From assembly GCA_002787075.1 (NCBI GenBank), contig PCVT01000099.1, forward strand, positions 1-16,099: DNA of 16,099 bases. Reading direction: 5' to 3'. Position 1 is the stretch's first letter, and every line of letters starts with the position of its first letter. Position numbers and translations under genes: made by a program. This DNA is from Parcubacteria group bacterium CG11_big_fil_rev_8_21_14_0_20_41_14 (lineage in GTDB: Bacteria; Patescibacteriota; Patescibacteriia; UBA2169). The notes under the pieces were generated by a model. It saw only the letters and a list, made by a program, of their open reading frames with translations. It ran no database searches and had not been told where the DNA came from. This document shows positions 6,740-13,367 of the stretch, one piece after another.

Positions 6740-7546
6740 CTATTTTCCATGACACTTTTTATATTTCATGTTGCTACCACATGGACATTTATCATTTCGA
6801 CCAACTTTCGGAACAGTGTTCTCTTTGGTTTTCTTTTTGATACCAATCATCGGACCAGCTCCTGCCATTACAGCAATCGGTTTTTTACCTCCGAAAGCCA
6901 TCTTTTTCTTAGGGTAATCTGAGACAAATGTTCTCAACACCTCATGGGCTATTTGTCTCATTGCGGCAAGCTCAGCTCCCTTTGGAGATTCGTGTTGTTG
7001 ATTGTTTGCCGAACCTTCCCAACCAAGAGAATTGTTTCTGGCCAGATCGACATACTTTTGATCTAACTCCGGATCGACATGGGCTCCTCCATCTTTATTA
7101 GCTACCGCTAAAACAATCTCCTTACGCGTAAATGTTCCATTGTGCTTGTCGTGAAAAACGATTCTATTCCAATATTCGTCATATGAAGCATGTCTTGGAT
7201 CATTGCCTGGAATATCATCAAGATATGGAATGTAAGTCGTCTCTTGTTCTCCAACCCCGATACCAAACAGTCCTGCATAGCTACCCAGCCTTTTCACTTT
7301 CTCATAGTCGTCAGGGACTCCATCGACAAGGCACGAGTCAAAGAAATCGGTCGCTTCCAGATCAAGTTGAGACAGCAGGGAGTGGGATTTATCGGTGTTG
7401 TGGAGAAGGACACGAATGGATGAAGCCATAGATTTAGCTACAACCGTTTGACCTTGGTCATACAAATCAGCCAAGGCACCCAAAAGCTCCAACTGTGAAT
7501 CCAGTTGCTTTTGTAGATCTTCTCTTGTCTGCTGAACTTTACTCAT
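6740..7546 (-). CDS. SEC-C zinc-motif protein of unknown function inside the restriction operon
   Basis: 268 residues. The C terminus carries a complete SEC-C zinc knuckle, VGRNDKCPCGSNMKYKKCHG, with ligands C254, C256, C265 and H266. The long N-terminal domain is not one I can name: helix LLGALADLYDQ (21-31), SIRVLLHNTDKSHSLLSQL (43-61), IPYLDDIPGNDPR (106-118), FTRKEIVLAVANKDGGAHVD (139-158). The sharp pattern of R45/H49, D152 and H156 hints at a conserved active or binding site, but this is only by eye. A basic linker (residues 213-243) joins the two parts and may touch nucleic acid. It overlaps hsdS by ATGA and precedes hsdR by 3 nt, so it is made together with them; a part in restriction complex control or an add-on effector are both possible. 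Confidence 0.8.
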   Translation of the reverse strand: MSKVQQTREDLQKQLDSQLELLGALADLYDQGQTVVAKSMASSIRVLLHNTDKSHSLLSQLDLEATDFFDSCLVDGVPDDYEKVKRLGSYAGLFGIGVGEQETTYIPYLDDIPGNDPRHASYDEYWNRIVFHDKHNGTFTRKEIVLAVANKDGGAHVDPELDQKYVDLARNNSLGWEGSANNQQHESPKGAELAAMRQIAHEVLRTFVSDYPKKKMAFGGKKPIAVMAGAGPMIGIKKKTKENTVPKVGRNDKCPCGSNMKYKKCHGK

Positions 7547-8673
7547 ACATTTACTCTTTTACTTCCACTTAGAAGATCCTGCATGAGGCCTTTTTTGAGG
7601 AGAGAGAGCTTTTCTTTCAGTCGTTGATTGATTGAGATTTTTTCATCAACTGCAGATAAAATCTCTACGATTCTCTTTTGGTTATCAATAGATGGCACGG
7701 GAACCATTTTTCTCAAAAGAATACTGTTGTACAGTCTCTTGATAGTGCTGCCCTCCGTCTGCCACGTTATCGTATCGTATAAGTAAAAGAGAAAACTGTT
7801 CAAGATTTTACTTTCATCGTGTTCCAGCCAAATAATATTTGAGTCTTGGAAATACGCTGGTTTGCCATCGTATTTAACCTTTCTACCTATAGTCCCAGAA
7901 GCCGATAAAAGTACATCGCCAACTTTAGGAAAAGAAAACTTCTTTCGGTAACTATCGAATAATTTTTGGGATATAAAAGCATCTGGATCTTTCCCGAAAG
8001 TGCCAATTTTGTAAAACGGTATCTCACCAGTGTCTGACGTTTCTTCTTTAAAAACCCTCTTGCACATCGACACCTTGCCAATATCTCCTAGGGCTATAAA
8101 TTTTAGGTTCTTTTCATTTCGAAAATGAAAAATGTCGTACATCAGCCCACGCTTGAGTTTTTCTGTCGCGGAAATAATTTCATCAATTTTCTGAATCTCC
8201 TCATCAACCGCCCCCAAAATCTCCGCAATCTTTTTCTGTTCGGAGAGTGGTGGAAATAAAACAGGGATTTTAGAAAGAGCCCCTTTTGTTAATTTTCCTC
8301 TCGTACCACCAGTAATAAAACTATTTAGATCTTCATAATTTAAATACTCTTTTAAAAAAATGCGGTCGGCCTTCGTACATCTCAAAACATGAGCGTGATT
8401 ATTTACCCAACTCCTACCATCAACGGTGTAAGCTGTGTTAGCGAATTTTGACCAATCAGCACCGTCCTCTCCAATAAGTAAAATGGGTTCGTCAAAAATA
8501 TAATCCTTTACATAATCTACAATCCCCGTTGCACCGTAGTATGGAACATCGCCCGATTCTCGATCCGATTTGGTAACTGGTTTGCGCAGATTATCTAAAT
8601 TTTCGCAGACATCTTGAACTGTTACGGTTTGCCACCCCCTTGGGATATTCTGTTTTGTTTTTGTTGCTGTCAT
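7543..8673 (-). CDS. hsdS: Type I restriction specificity (S) subunit
   Basis: 376 residues from the chosen start. The longer frame opens at 8706, but the ATG at 8673 overlaps the stop of the nuclease gene as ATGA, the style of this operon, and gives the usual beginning (MTATKTKQN, then IPRGWQTVTV). Two target-recognition domains (about 10-140 and 190-328) alternate with two coiled-coil repeats: PPLSEQKKIAEILGAVDEEI (141-160, continuing to about 178) and NQKRIVEILSAVDEKI (331-346, continuing to about 370). Each repeat ends alike (LKRGLMYDIF and LKKGLMQDLL), as expected for spacers that bind two HsdM. Target recognition domain 1 contains VPYYGATGIVDYV, typical of the family. The recognised DNA sequence cannot be predicted by eye, but should be bipartite. 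It is not truncated. Confidence 0.93.
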   Translation of the reverse strand: MTATKTKQNIPRGWQTVTVQDVCENLDNLRKPVTKSDRESGDVPYYGATGIVDYVKDYIFDEPILLIGEDGADWSKFANTAYTVDGRSWVNNHAHVLRCTKADRIFLKEYLNYEDLNSFITGGTRGKLTKGALSKIPVLFPPLSEQKKIAEILGAVDEEIQKIDEIISATEKLKRGLMYDIFHFRNEKNLKFIALGDIGKVSMCKRVFKEETSDTGEIPFYKIGTFGKDPDAFISQKLFDSYRKKFSFPKVGDVLLSASGTIGRKVKYDGKPAYFQDSNIIWLEHDESKILNSFLFYLYDTITWQTEGSTIKRLYNSILLRKMVPVPSIDNQKRIVEILSAVDEKISINQRLKEKLSLLKKGLMQDLLSGSKRVNV

Positions 8674-9113
8674 AAATCTTCTTGCACTTTCCCGCCTCCA
8701 ATCCAAATATATTTGGGCACTCCGTTACTAAAGTAGAGAAAACACCCAAGCTCATATCCAAAAGCGTTGTTGTAAGGACTCGTCATAAATTTCAGGCGCT
8801 GAATATTGCTCGGACAGATTTTGTCTTTCTTTATTTCAACAACGAGCAAATTGTCGCCCCGATTATTTCGCCCTCTTTTGTGCACAATGATGTCCGGACG
8901 AAAAATTCTCCCATTCCATCGCTTTGGATCTGTGCCTTGCTTGTTATATTCGCAATCAACCATATAACTGCGAACACCGCCACGTTCAATGTAGTTCGCA
9001 ATTCTGTGCGCGATGGCTTGCTCGTGGGCATCACCAGCAAGTAATTCGCTGTCGAAATGCAGGAATGTGTCCACCGCGTCTGTGAGTAATTTTTGGATTT
9101 CTTTTATACTCAT
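8670..9113 (-). CDS. Stand-alone PD-(D/E)XK nuclease-like protein
   Basis: 147 residues. The core RPDIIVHKRG (72-81) followed by NLLVVEIKKD (88-97) forms a PD-(D/E)XK site: D74, E93 and K95, with a helix containing E31 (HEQAIAHRI) upstream. This resembles the N-terminal nuclease part of HsdR proteins and many small restriction-like nucleases. A C-terminal strand YIWIGGGKV closes the fold. It overlaps both neighbours by ATGA (9110-9113 and 8670-8673), so it is bound into the operon between the HEPN-like gene and hsdS. HsdR has its own nuclease domain, so this is an additional one; it could act alone as an effector, attach to the complex, or be regulatory. DNA cleavage is inferred from the motif only. 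Confidence 0.85.
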   Translation of the reverse strand: MSIKEIQKLLTDAVDTFLHFDSELLAGDAHEQAIAHRIANYIERGGVRSYMVDCEYNKQGTDPKRWNGRIFRPDIIVHKRGRNNRGDNLLVVEIKKDKICPSNIQRLKFMTSPYNNAFGYELGCFLYFSNGVPKYIWIGGGKVQEDL

Positions 9114-9961
9114 GATGTTTTATCTTTTCCACCCTCCGAAAGCTCCTGATGGATATCTTGTAGCTGTTTCTTAACCAGTACATCTCGTTCACGTTTCTTT
9201 GCCTCTTCTATTTTCTGATCAAGAATAAGTTCAATAGAGAGCTTTAACGGAGCAAAGTACCGGAGACATTCTTCCTCGCTTAATTCATGGACCCCCTTAC
9301 TAAGAATCCCGTAAATAGATTTCATTTCGAGCAACTGACTTGGAAGGGATCCTTTAAGCGACTCAACTTTGTCCTCCATACGCTGCAACTTAAAGTCATT
9401 TTCTTTCATACCAACAGCAGCACGGTTTTCTTTGAATGTCTCCAAAATAAGATTCTCAAAAATTCGGCGGAGATACACGAACGATCCAGCACCCGCACCA
9501 TGCGAAACGAGACCGATTGCTTTCTTTAGATTTTTTAGGTCCTCCCTTGGAAGAACCTTTTCATATTTTTTACCTAGTTCTTCAAATTGCAAATCAGCGA
9601 TGGAAGGAAATTGTCCGACCTTTATTATTCGTTTATTGATTTCGTCGTTATAAACAAAAAACCTTAAAACATCATTGCTTTTTCTTTTACAGCTTAATGT
9701 TACGAAACCAAAACCGGCAAAATACTCGGTATAAGAATTTACATACTTCGTATCCAGCTTTGTGATCCAGCTAAATTTGATGCTGTATGTTGTATCAGTA
9801 TCGTTTCTTGCAGAATAAGCATCTACATCTCCACGAAGAAGATTCTCCGAATCTTCTAAATCAGAGTACTCAAGTAGCTCATATAGAGGAGTTTCAAAAT
9901 AAAAATCATGCTTATTGACTGATTTTTGTTCCCCCTGTGGTAGTGTGTTCTCTTCTTCCAT
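9110..9961 (-). CDS. Unrecognised protein with HEPN/DUF4145-like C-terminal half
   Basis: 283 residues, soluble. The N-terminal half has FGFVTLSCKRKSNDVLRFFVYND (its core within 83-106) and VGQFPSIADLQ (115-125), possibly a beta-rich domain. The C-terminal half is helical: FVYLRRIFENLI (161-172) recalls the 'LRrvLE' helix of DUF4145/HEPN-like proteins, and ILSKGVHELSEEEC (219-232) occupies the place of their late histidine motif; a coiled, charged tail follows (about 250-275). HEPN domains are often RNases in defence systems, but the usual R-x4-6-H motif is not clearly there, so activity is uncertain. It begins 4 nt after hsdM and overlaps the nuclease gene by ATGA. Second in the operon, it would be made at about the same level as the methylase. 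Confidence refers to a real gene with weak family guess. Confidence 0.75.
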   Translation of the reverse strand: MEEENTLPQGEQKSVNKHDFYFETPLYELLEYSDLEDSENLLRGDVDAYSARNDTDTTYSIKFSWITKLDTKYVNSYTEYFAGFGFVTLSCKRKSNDVLRFFVYNDEINKRIIKVGQFPSIADLQFEELGKKYEKVLPREDLKNLKKAIGLVSHGAGAGSFVYLRRIFENLILETFKENRAAVGMKENDFKLQRMEDKVESLKGSLPSQLLEMKSIYGILSKGVHELSEEECLRYFAPLKLSIELILDQKIEEAKKRERDVLVKKQLQDIHQELSEGGKDKTS

Positions 9962-9965
9962 AAAT

Positions 9966-11711
9966 CTAATATTTAAGCTCCTTCAAATATCCCTCGACCT
10001 TTTTATCAACTTCTGCTCGTTCTTTTTCCAATACCGCGAGCTCTTTGCGTACTGCCGACACATCAATCTCTTCCTCCTTGTCGCCGTTTTCTATGTAGCG
10101 GCGGACGTTGAGGTTGTATTCGTTCCCTTCAATTTCCTTAAGCGACACCACGCGAGCATAGCTCTCAACGTCAGCGTAGCCGTCGTATGTTTTTACAATT
10201 TTCTGTATATCCTGCACACGGAGCGTATTTTGATTCTTACCTTCAGAAAAGCCCTTCTCCGCATCAATGATGAGCACCTTGCCTTTGTGAGTCTCCGGCT
10301 TGTTTTTGTTGAAAATGAGAATTGCCGCCGGGATGCCCGTGCCGTAGAAAAGTTTTGACGGGAGTGCAATCACCGCCTCAATGAGATCGTTCTTGAGTAT
10401 TTGCTCGCGGATGCGTCCTTCGGAACCTCCACGGAAGAGCACGCCGTGCGGAAGCACGATACCGGCGCGACCGTTTGAGTTCATCGACTTGATGATGTGG
10501 AGCACGAATGCGTAGTCTGCATTTTTATTGGGCGGTAGCTCGTATCCATCAATGCGACCATACTTGTCGGACTTGAACATTTCATACTCCCAATCATTGA
10601 TCGAGTAGGGCGGGTTCGCGACGCAGATGTCGAAAGTTTTGAGACTGCCGTTTGGATTTAGAAACTGTGGATTCGCGAGTGTATCGCCACGCTGAATATC
10701 AGCACTATCAAGTGCATGCAGAAACATATTGATCTTCGCAATTGCGTAGGTGCCGATGTTGATTTCTTGTCCATAGAGGTAAAGCGTACGCGCAACTTGC
10801 TCTCCCTCTTTTTCCTTCAGATGGTGGAAGGCCTCCAAGAGAAAGCCGCCCGAGCCAACGGTAGGGTCGTAGATGTGATCCTTCTTGTGTGGTTTAAGAA
10901 TCTGAATGATGACGCGCTCAACTTCGCGCGGTGTGTAGAACTCGCCACCTTTCTTCCCAGCGTCGGCCGCGAATTGTTTGATGAGATATTCGTATGCATC
11001 ACCGAGGACATCGGAGTTAATGTAGGTATCACCGAAGTTGTACTGAGAAAAATGGTTGATGAGACGCTGGGTTGTTTCGTTCGGGAAGCGGTCTTTGTTT
11101 GCAAAATCAAGGTCGTCAAAAATCTTGTCGAGCTTCGGGCTGTTCGCGTTGGTCAGCTTGTCAAAAATCTCGTTGAGTTTTTGTCCGATGTTTTCCGCGC
11201 GTTCTTCAATGACAGACCAGCGACACTCTTTCGGTACCTGGAAACGGTGATTGTAGTCGGCAGACGCGATGGTCTCGTCGTTGTACTCCGCCATAATCCG
11301 CGCGTGCTCTTCATCCCATACGTCACTGATCCGCTTATAGAAGAGGAGGCCGAAGATGTACTTCTTGTAATCCGAGCTGTCTATCTTACCGCGAAGAATG
11401 TCGGCGCTACGCCAAAGAAACTGCTCCAGCTGAGGCAGGGTGAGTTTGCTGCCCATTTTGTCCACAATTGCCTGGATGTCTTGAGGGCGGTATTTGCGGT
11501 CACCACGCTTACCAGCCCGGAGAGGTACTAAAATGCCCTCCTTTTCCCAGTTTCGGAGGGTGTCTTGGTGGATACTGAAAATTTCCGCTACCTGTCCAAT
11601 AGAGAGCAGATCCGGCATTTCCTTAAGTTTTGCTTGTATATCCTTGCGCATATTGAGTAGCTTCATCCTATCATCACGTAAATATAAAGTCAAGTGTTCA
11701 TAGGTATTCAT
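9966..11711 (-). CDS. hsdM: Type I methylase (M subunit) with N-terminal MerR-type helix-turn-helix
   Basis: 581 residues from the longest start. Residues 35-86 form a MerR/excisionase-like winged HTH: LLSIGQVAEIFSIHQDTLRN, then WEKEGILVP and DRKYRPQDI. The HsdM N-domain begins near 92 (LPQLEQFLWRSADILRG). The N6-adenine methylase core has FYTPREVERVI (258-268), AdoMet motif I DPTVGSGGFL (282-291) and catalytic NPPY (366-369); a C-terminal coiled coil binds HsdS. All motifs are intact. The added HTH is outside the standard HsdM layout and could let the methylase control its own promoter. The start is uncertain: ATG at 11711, 11666, 11651 and 11618 are in frame, all before the HTH except none cutting it; a promoter-like TTGACT-17 nt-TAGGAT just upstream of 11651 would favour that one. 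First gene of the restriction operon, divergent from the recombinase. Confidence 0.93.
   Translation of the reverse strand: MNTYEHLTLYLRDDRMKLLNMRKDIQAKLKEMPDLLSIGQVAEIFSIHQDTLRNWEKEGILVPLRAGKRGDRKYRPQDIQAIVDKMGSKLTLPQLEQFLWRSADILRGKIDSSDYKKYIFGLLFYKRISDVWDEEHARIMAEYNDETIASADYNHRFQVPKECRWSVIEERAENIGQKLNEIFDKLTNANSPKLDKIFDDLDFANKDRFPNETTQRLINHFSQYNFGDTYINSDVLGDAYEYLIKQFAADAGKKGGEFYTPREVERVIIQILKPHKKDHIYDPTVGSGGFLLEAFHHLKEKEGEQVARTLYLYGQEINIGTYAIAKINMFLHALDSADIQRGDTLANPQFLNPNGSLKTFDICVANPPYSINDWEYEMFKSDKYGRIDGYELPPNKNADYAFVLHIIKSMNSNGRAGIVLPHGVLFRGGSEGRIREQILKNDLIEAVIALPSKLFYGTGIPAAILIFNKNKPETHKGKVLIIDAEKGFSEGKNQNTLRVQDIQKIVKTYDGYADVESYARVVSLKEIEGNEYNLNVRRYIENGDKEEEIDVSAVRKELAVLEKERAEVDKKVEGYLKELKY
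11665..11693 (-). promoter_or_regulatory. Candidate sigma70 promoter for the restriction operon
   Basis: On the minus strand TTGACT (11693-11688), 17 nt spacer, TAGGAT (11670-11665). Both boxes are good matches. It lies inside the longest reading of hsdM, so if it is used the methylase starts at the ATG at 11651 or 11618. A promoter further upstream is not excluded. Confidence 0.4.
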
Positions 11712-11715
11712 AGGT
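11697..11715. repeat. Tandem repeat TTCATAGGT, 10-bp period, possible operator
   Basis: Two copies of TTCATAGGT at 11697-11705 and 11707-11715, spaced one helical turn, just upstream of the candidate -35 box of hsdM and overlapping its first possible start codon. One-turn spacing suits two protein monomers bound side by side; the HTH in HsdM is an obvious candidate binder, without proof. Confidence 0.45.
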
Positions 11716-11717
11716 CT

Positions 11718-11749
11718 TTACCCTAGCTCGTGCCTTAAAATAAGGGTAA
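11718..11749. promoter_or_regulatory. Inverted repeat TTACCCT/AGGGTAA between the divergent genes, possible operator
   Basis: TTACCCT at 11718-11724 and AGGGTAA at 11743-11749 are perfect 7-bp inverted arms with an 18-nt centre. It lies between hsdM and the recombinase, where a regulator could affect both. A transcription terminator is unlikely because no T-run follows. Confidence 0.4.
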
Positions 11750-11809
11750 TTGAGTTATCAACACTCCATTTTATGGGGTCTGGACTCCCTAAGAGGGTTG
11801 CGTCATCCC

Positions 11810-11837
11810 TTGTAGTAGGTCGAAGAAAAAGTAATTA
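11810..11837 (+). promoter_or_regulatory. Weak candidate promoter of the recombinase
   Basis: TTGTAG (11810-11815), 16 nt spacer, TAATTA (11832-11837), followed by a ribosome binding site AGGA at 11851-11854 and the ATG at 11863. The boxes are imperfect; the ribosome binding site is convincing. Confidence 0.3.
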
Positions 11838-11862
11838 ACCAAGTAAATAAAGGAACAAATAT

Positions 11863-13146
11863 ATGGGACCAACAATAAACAAAGAGGACCTGCGGTACTG
11901 CCTCTATGCGAGAAAGAGTACTGAATCAGATGAGCGCCAGGCGATGAGTATCGATAGCCAGATCAAGGAGATGCTTCAAGTGGCGCAAAGGGAAGGAATT
12001 CGCGTGACCGAGATCAAGCGTGAATCGCATTCCGCAAAAGAAACTCTGCAACGACCGGAGTTTAACAAGATGATCGATGAAATACGGTCGGAGAAATTCA
12101 ATGCGATTCTGACGTGGGCACCGGACAGGTTGAGTAGAAACGCGGGCGACCTCGGCGTCATCGTCGACCTGCTTGATCAGAAGAAGATTATTGAGATACG
12201 CACCTTCAGCCAGAAGTTCACGAACAATCCGAACGAAAAGTTCCTCCTCATGATCCTCGGCGCGCAGGGAAAACTTGAGAACGACCAGAAAGGCGTGAAC
12301 GTAAAGCGCGGGCTTCGAGCGAAGTGTGAGATGGGGCTGTGGCCTGCCCCTGCGCCAATCGGATACCTGAACGAAAAGCGTACTGACCGGAAAGGATACA
12401 TCATGGTGGACCCGGAACGTTCACCGGTAGTCAAAGAAATGTTCGAGCATGTCGGACGGGACGGCTGGAGCGGACGGAAAGTGTACAAGTGGCTCCGTGA
12501 GATCGGATTCAAGTCACAGTATGGAAAGCCGCTCTGGCTCTCAAATGTATACAAAATATTAAACACGCCTCTCTATTACGGCGAGTTTGAGTACCCCGTA
12601 AAGAGCGGTAACTGGTATGTGGGCAAACATGCGCCGCTCATCACCAAAGCACTTTTTGAGAAAACCCAGGAAAAGCTCAAGAGCCAATGGGCCATGCACT
12701 ATGACTCCAAGGAGTTCGCCTTCACGAAACTGATGCGCTGCAAGTTCTGCGGCTCGGGAGTAACGGCGCAGGAAAAGTTCAAAAAGCTCAAGAATGGTGG
12801 CACTGCCAAGTACGTGTACTACGGCTGTACCCGATCAAAAGACCTACACTGCAAGAGCGGGTATATCAGAGAGGAAGAATTAGTGACGCAACTCCTTAGT
12901 CTCATAGACACGATGGGTATCGATGAGCTGGGACTGCGCAAGAACCTCAAGGAAGAGATCGAGCGGCATGAACGGTTCAACACCTTGCTTGGCATGAAAA
13001 CAGAAAAAGTGAAGCTACACGATGTTGACCTGAAGAACTATGCGAAGCACACGCTGAACAACGGCAGCCAGGATGAGAAGCGGCTCGTGCTGTCGCATCT
13101 CAAAGACCAACTGATGCTTGGAGAGAAGATGGTGACGATGGTGTAA
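11863..13146 (+). CDS. Large serine recombinase (integrase/transposase-type)
   Basis: 427 residues. The N-terminal resolvase domain has YARKSTESDERQAMSIDSQI (15-34) with catalytic S19 and R17, and the second active-site segment WAPDRLSRN (85-93) with R89 and R92. The recombinase domain follows (about 150-270; GYLNEKR, then LSNVYKILNTPLYYGEF), then a zinc ribbon with C293, C296, C322 and C330 and a short helical tail. At 427 residues it is at the small end of the family (often 450-550), with a reduced coiled-coil tail. Start chosen for its AGGA site at 11851-11854. It is the only convincing plus-strand gene and faces away from the restriction operon, so it probably moves that module. Attachment sites were not found: no second copy of the flanking sequence is visible in the window. 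Confidence 0.93.
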   Translation: MGPTINKEDLRYCLYARKSTESDERQAMSIDSQIKEMLQVAQREGIRVTEIKRESHSAKETLQRPEFNKMIDEIRSEKFNAILTWAPDRLSRNAGDLGVIVDLLDQKKIIEIRTFSQKFTNNPNEKFLLMILGAQGKLENDQKGVNVKRGLRAKCEMGLWPAPAPIGYLNEKRTDRKGYIMVDPERSPVVKEMFEHVGRDGWSGRKVYKWLREIGFKSQYGKPLWLSNVYKILNTPLYYGEFEYPVKSGNWYVGKHAPLITKALFEKTQEKLKSQWAMHYDSKEFAFTKLMRCKFCGSGVTAQEKFKKLKNGGTAKYVYYGCTRSKDLHCKSGYIREEELVTQLLSLIDTMGIDELGLRKNLKEEIERHERFNTLLGMKTEKVKLHDVDLKNYAKHTLNNGSQDEKRLVLSHLKDQLMLGEKMVTMV

Positions 13147-13161
13147 CAGAATCTCCACCAA

Positions 13162-13187
13162 AAAGACCGTCCATATGGACGGTCTTT
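13162..13187. terminator. Perfect 26-nt palindrome, bidirectional terminator
   Basis: Arms AAAGACCGTCC and GGACGGTCTTT around ATAT. It follows the recombinase stop by 15 nt and, on the other strand, lies downstream of the 53-residue gene, with a T-run available in both directions (TTTCC on plus; TTTTTGG on minus). It can end both converging transcripts. It also marks the likely right edge of the mobile module. Confidence 0.8.
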
Positions 13188-13201
13188 CCGTTAGGCGTAG
13201 A

Positions 13202-13363
13202 TCACTTATTTTCCTCAGCGTGCGCGGTGATCTCAAGATTGCAGCTCTTATGTTCTTTACACCACGCTTCGCATTTCTCTGCCCATTCTTTCTCGACATA
13301 ATGGAAACCACACTCCTCGCATTGATACAGCTCTTTGTTGGTTTCGTTAGTATTTTTGACCAT
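13202..13363 (-). CDS. Small cysteine-rich zinc-ribbon-like protein, 53 aa
   Basis: 53 residues: MVKNTNETNKELYQ, a first knuckle CEECGFHYVEKEW (C15, C18), then KCEAWCKEHKSCNLE (C31, C35, C41) and an acidic tail. CxxC followed by further cysteines suggests one zinc ion. Similar short 'YxCexCGfxYxexexAekCexWCkehkSCN' proteins are known to me from Parcubacteria genomes, with no role assigned. It starts 4 nt after the stop of the 330-residue gene, as the last gene of the envelope string, and runs to the palindromic terminator. The function is unknown; metal binding is inferred from the cysteines alone. Confidence 0.75.
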   Translation of the reverse strand: MVKNTNETNKELYQCEECGFHYVEKEWAEKCEAWCKEHKSCNLEITAHAEENK

Positions 13364-13367
13364 ATTG

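Noticed and set aside
8674..8706. Longer start of hsdS at 8706
   Set aside because: The ATG at 8673 gives the ATGA overlap used elsewhere in the operon and the normal beginning of the S subunit.
10716..11531. 271-codon open frame on the plus strand opposite hsdM
   Set aside because: Shadow of hsdM, which has intact methylase motifs in its own frame.
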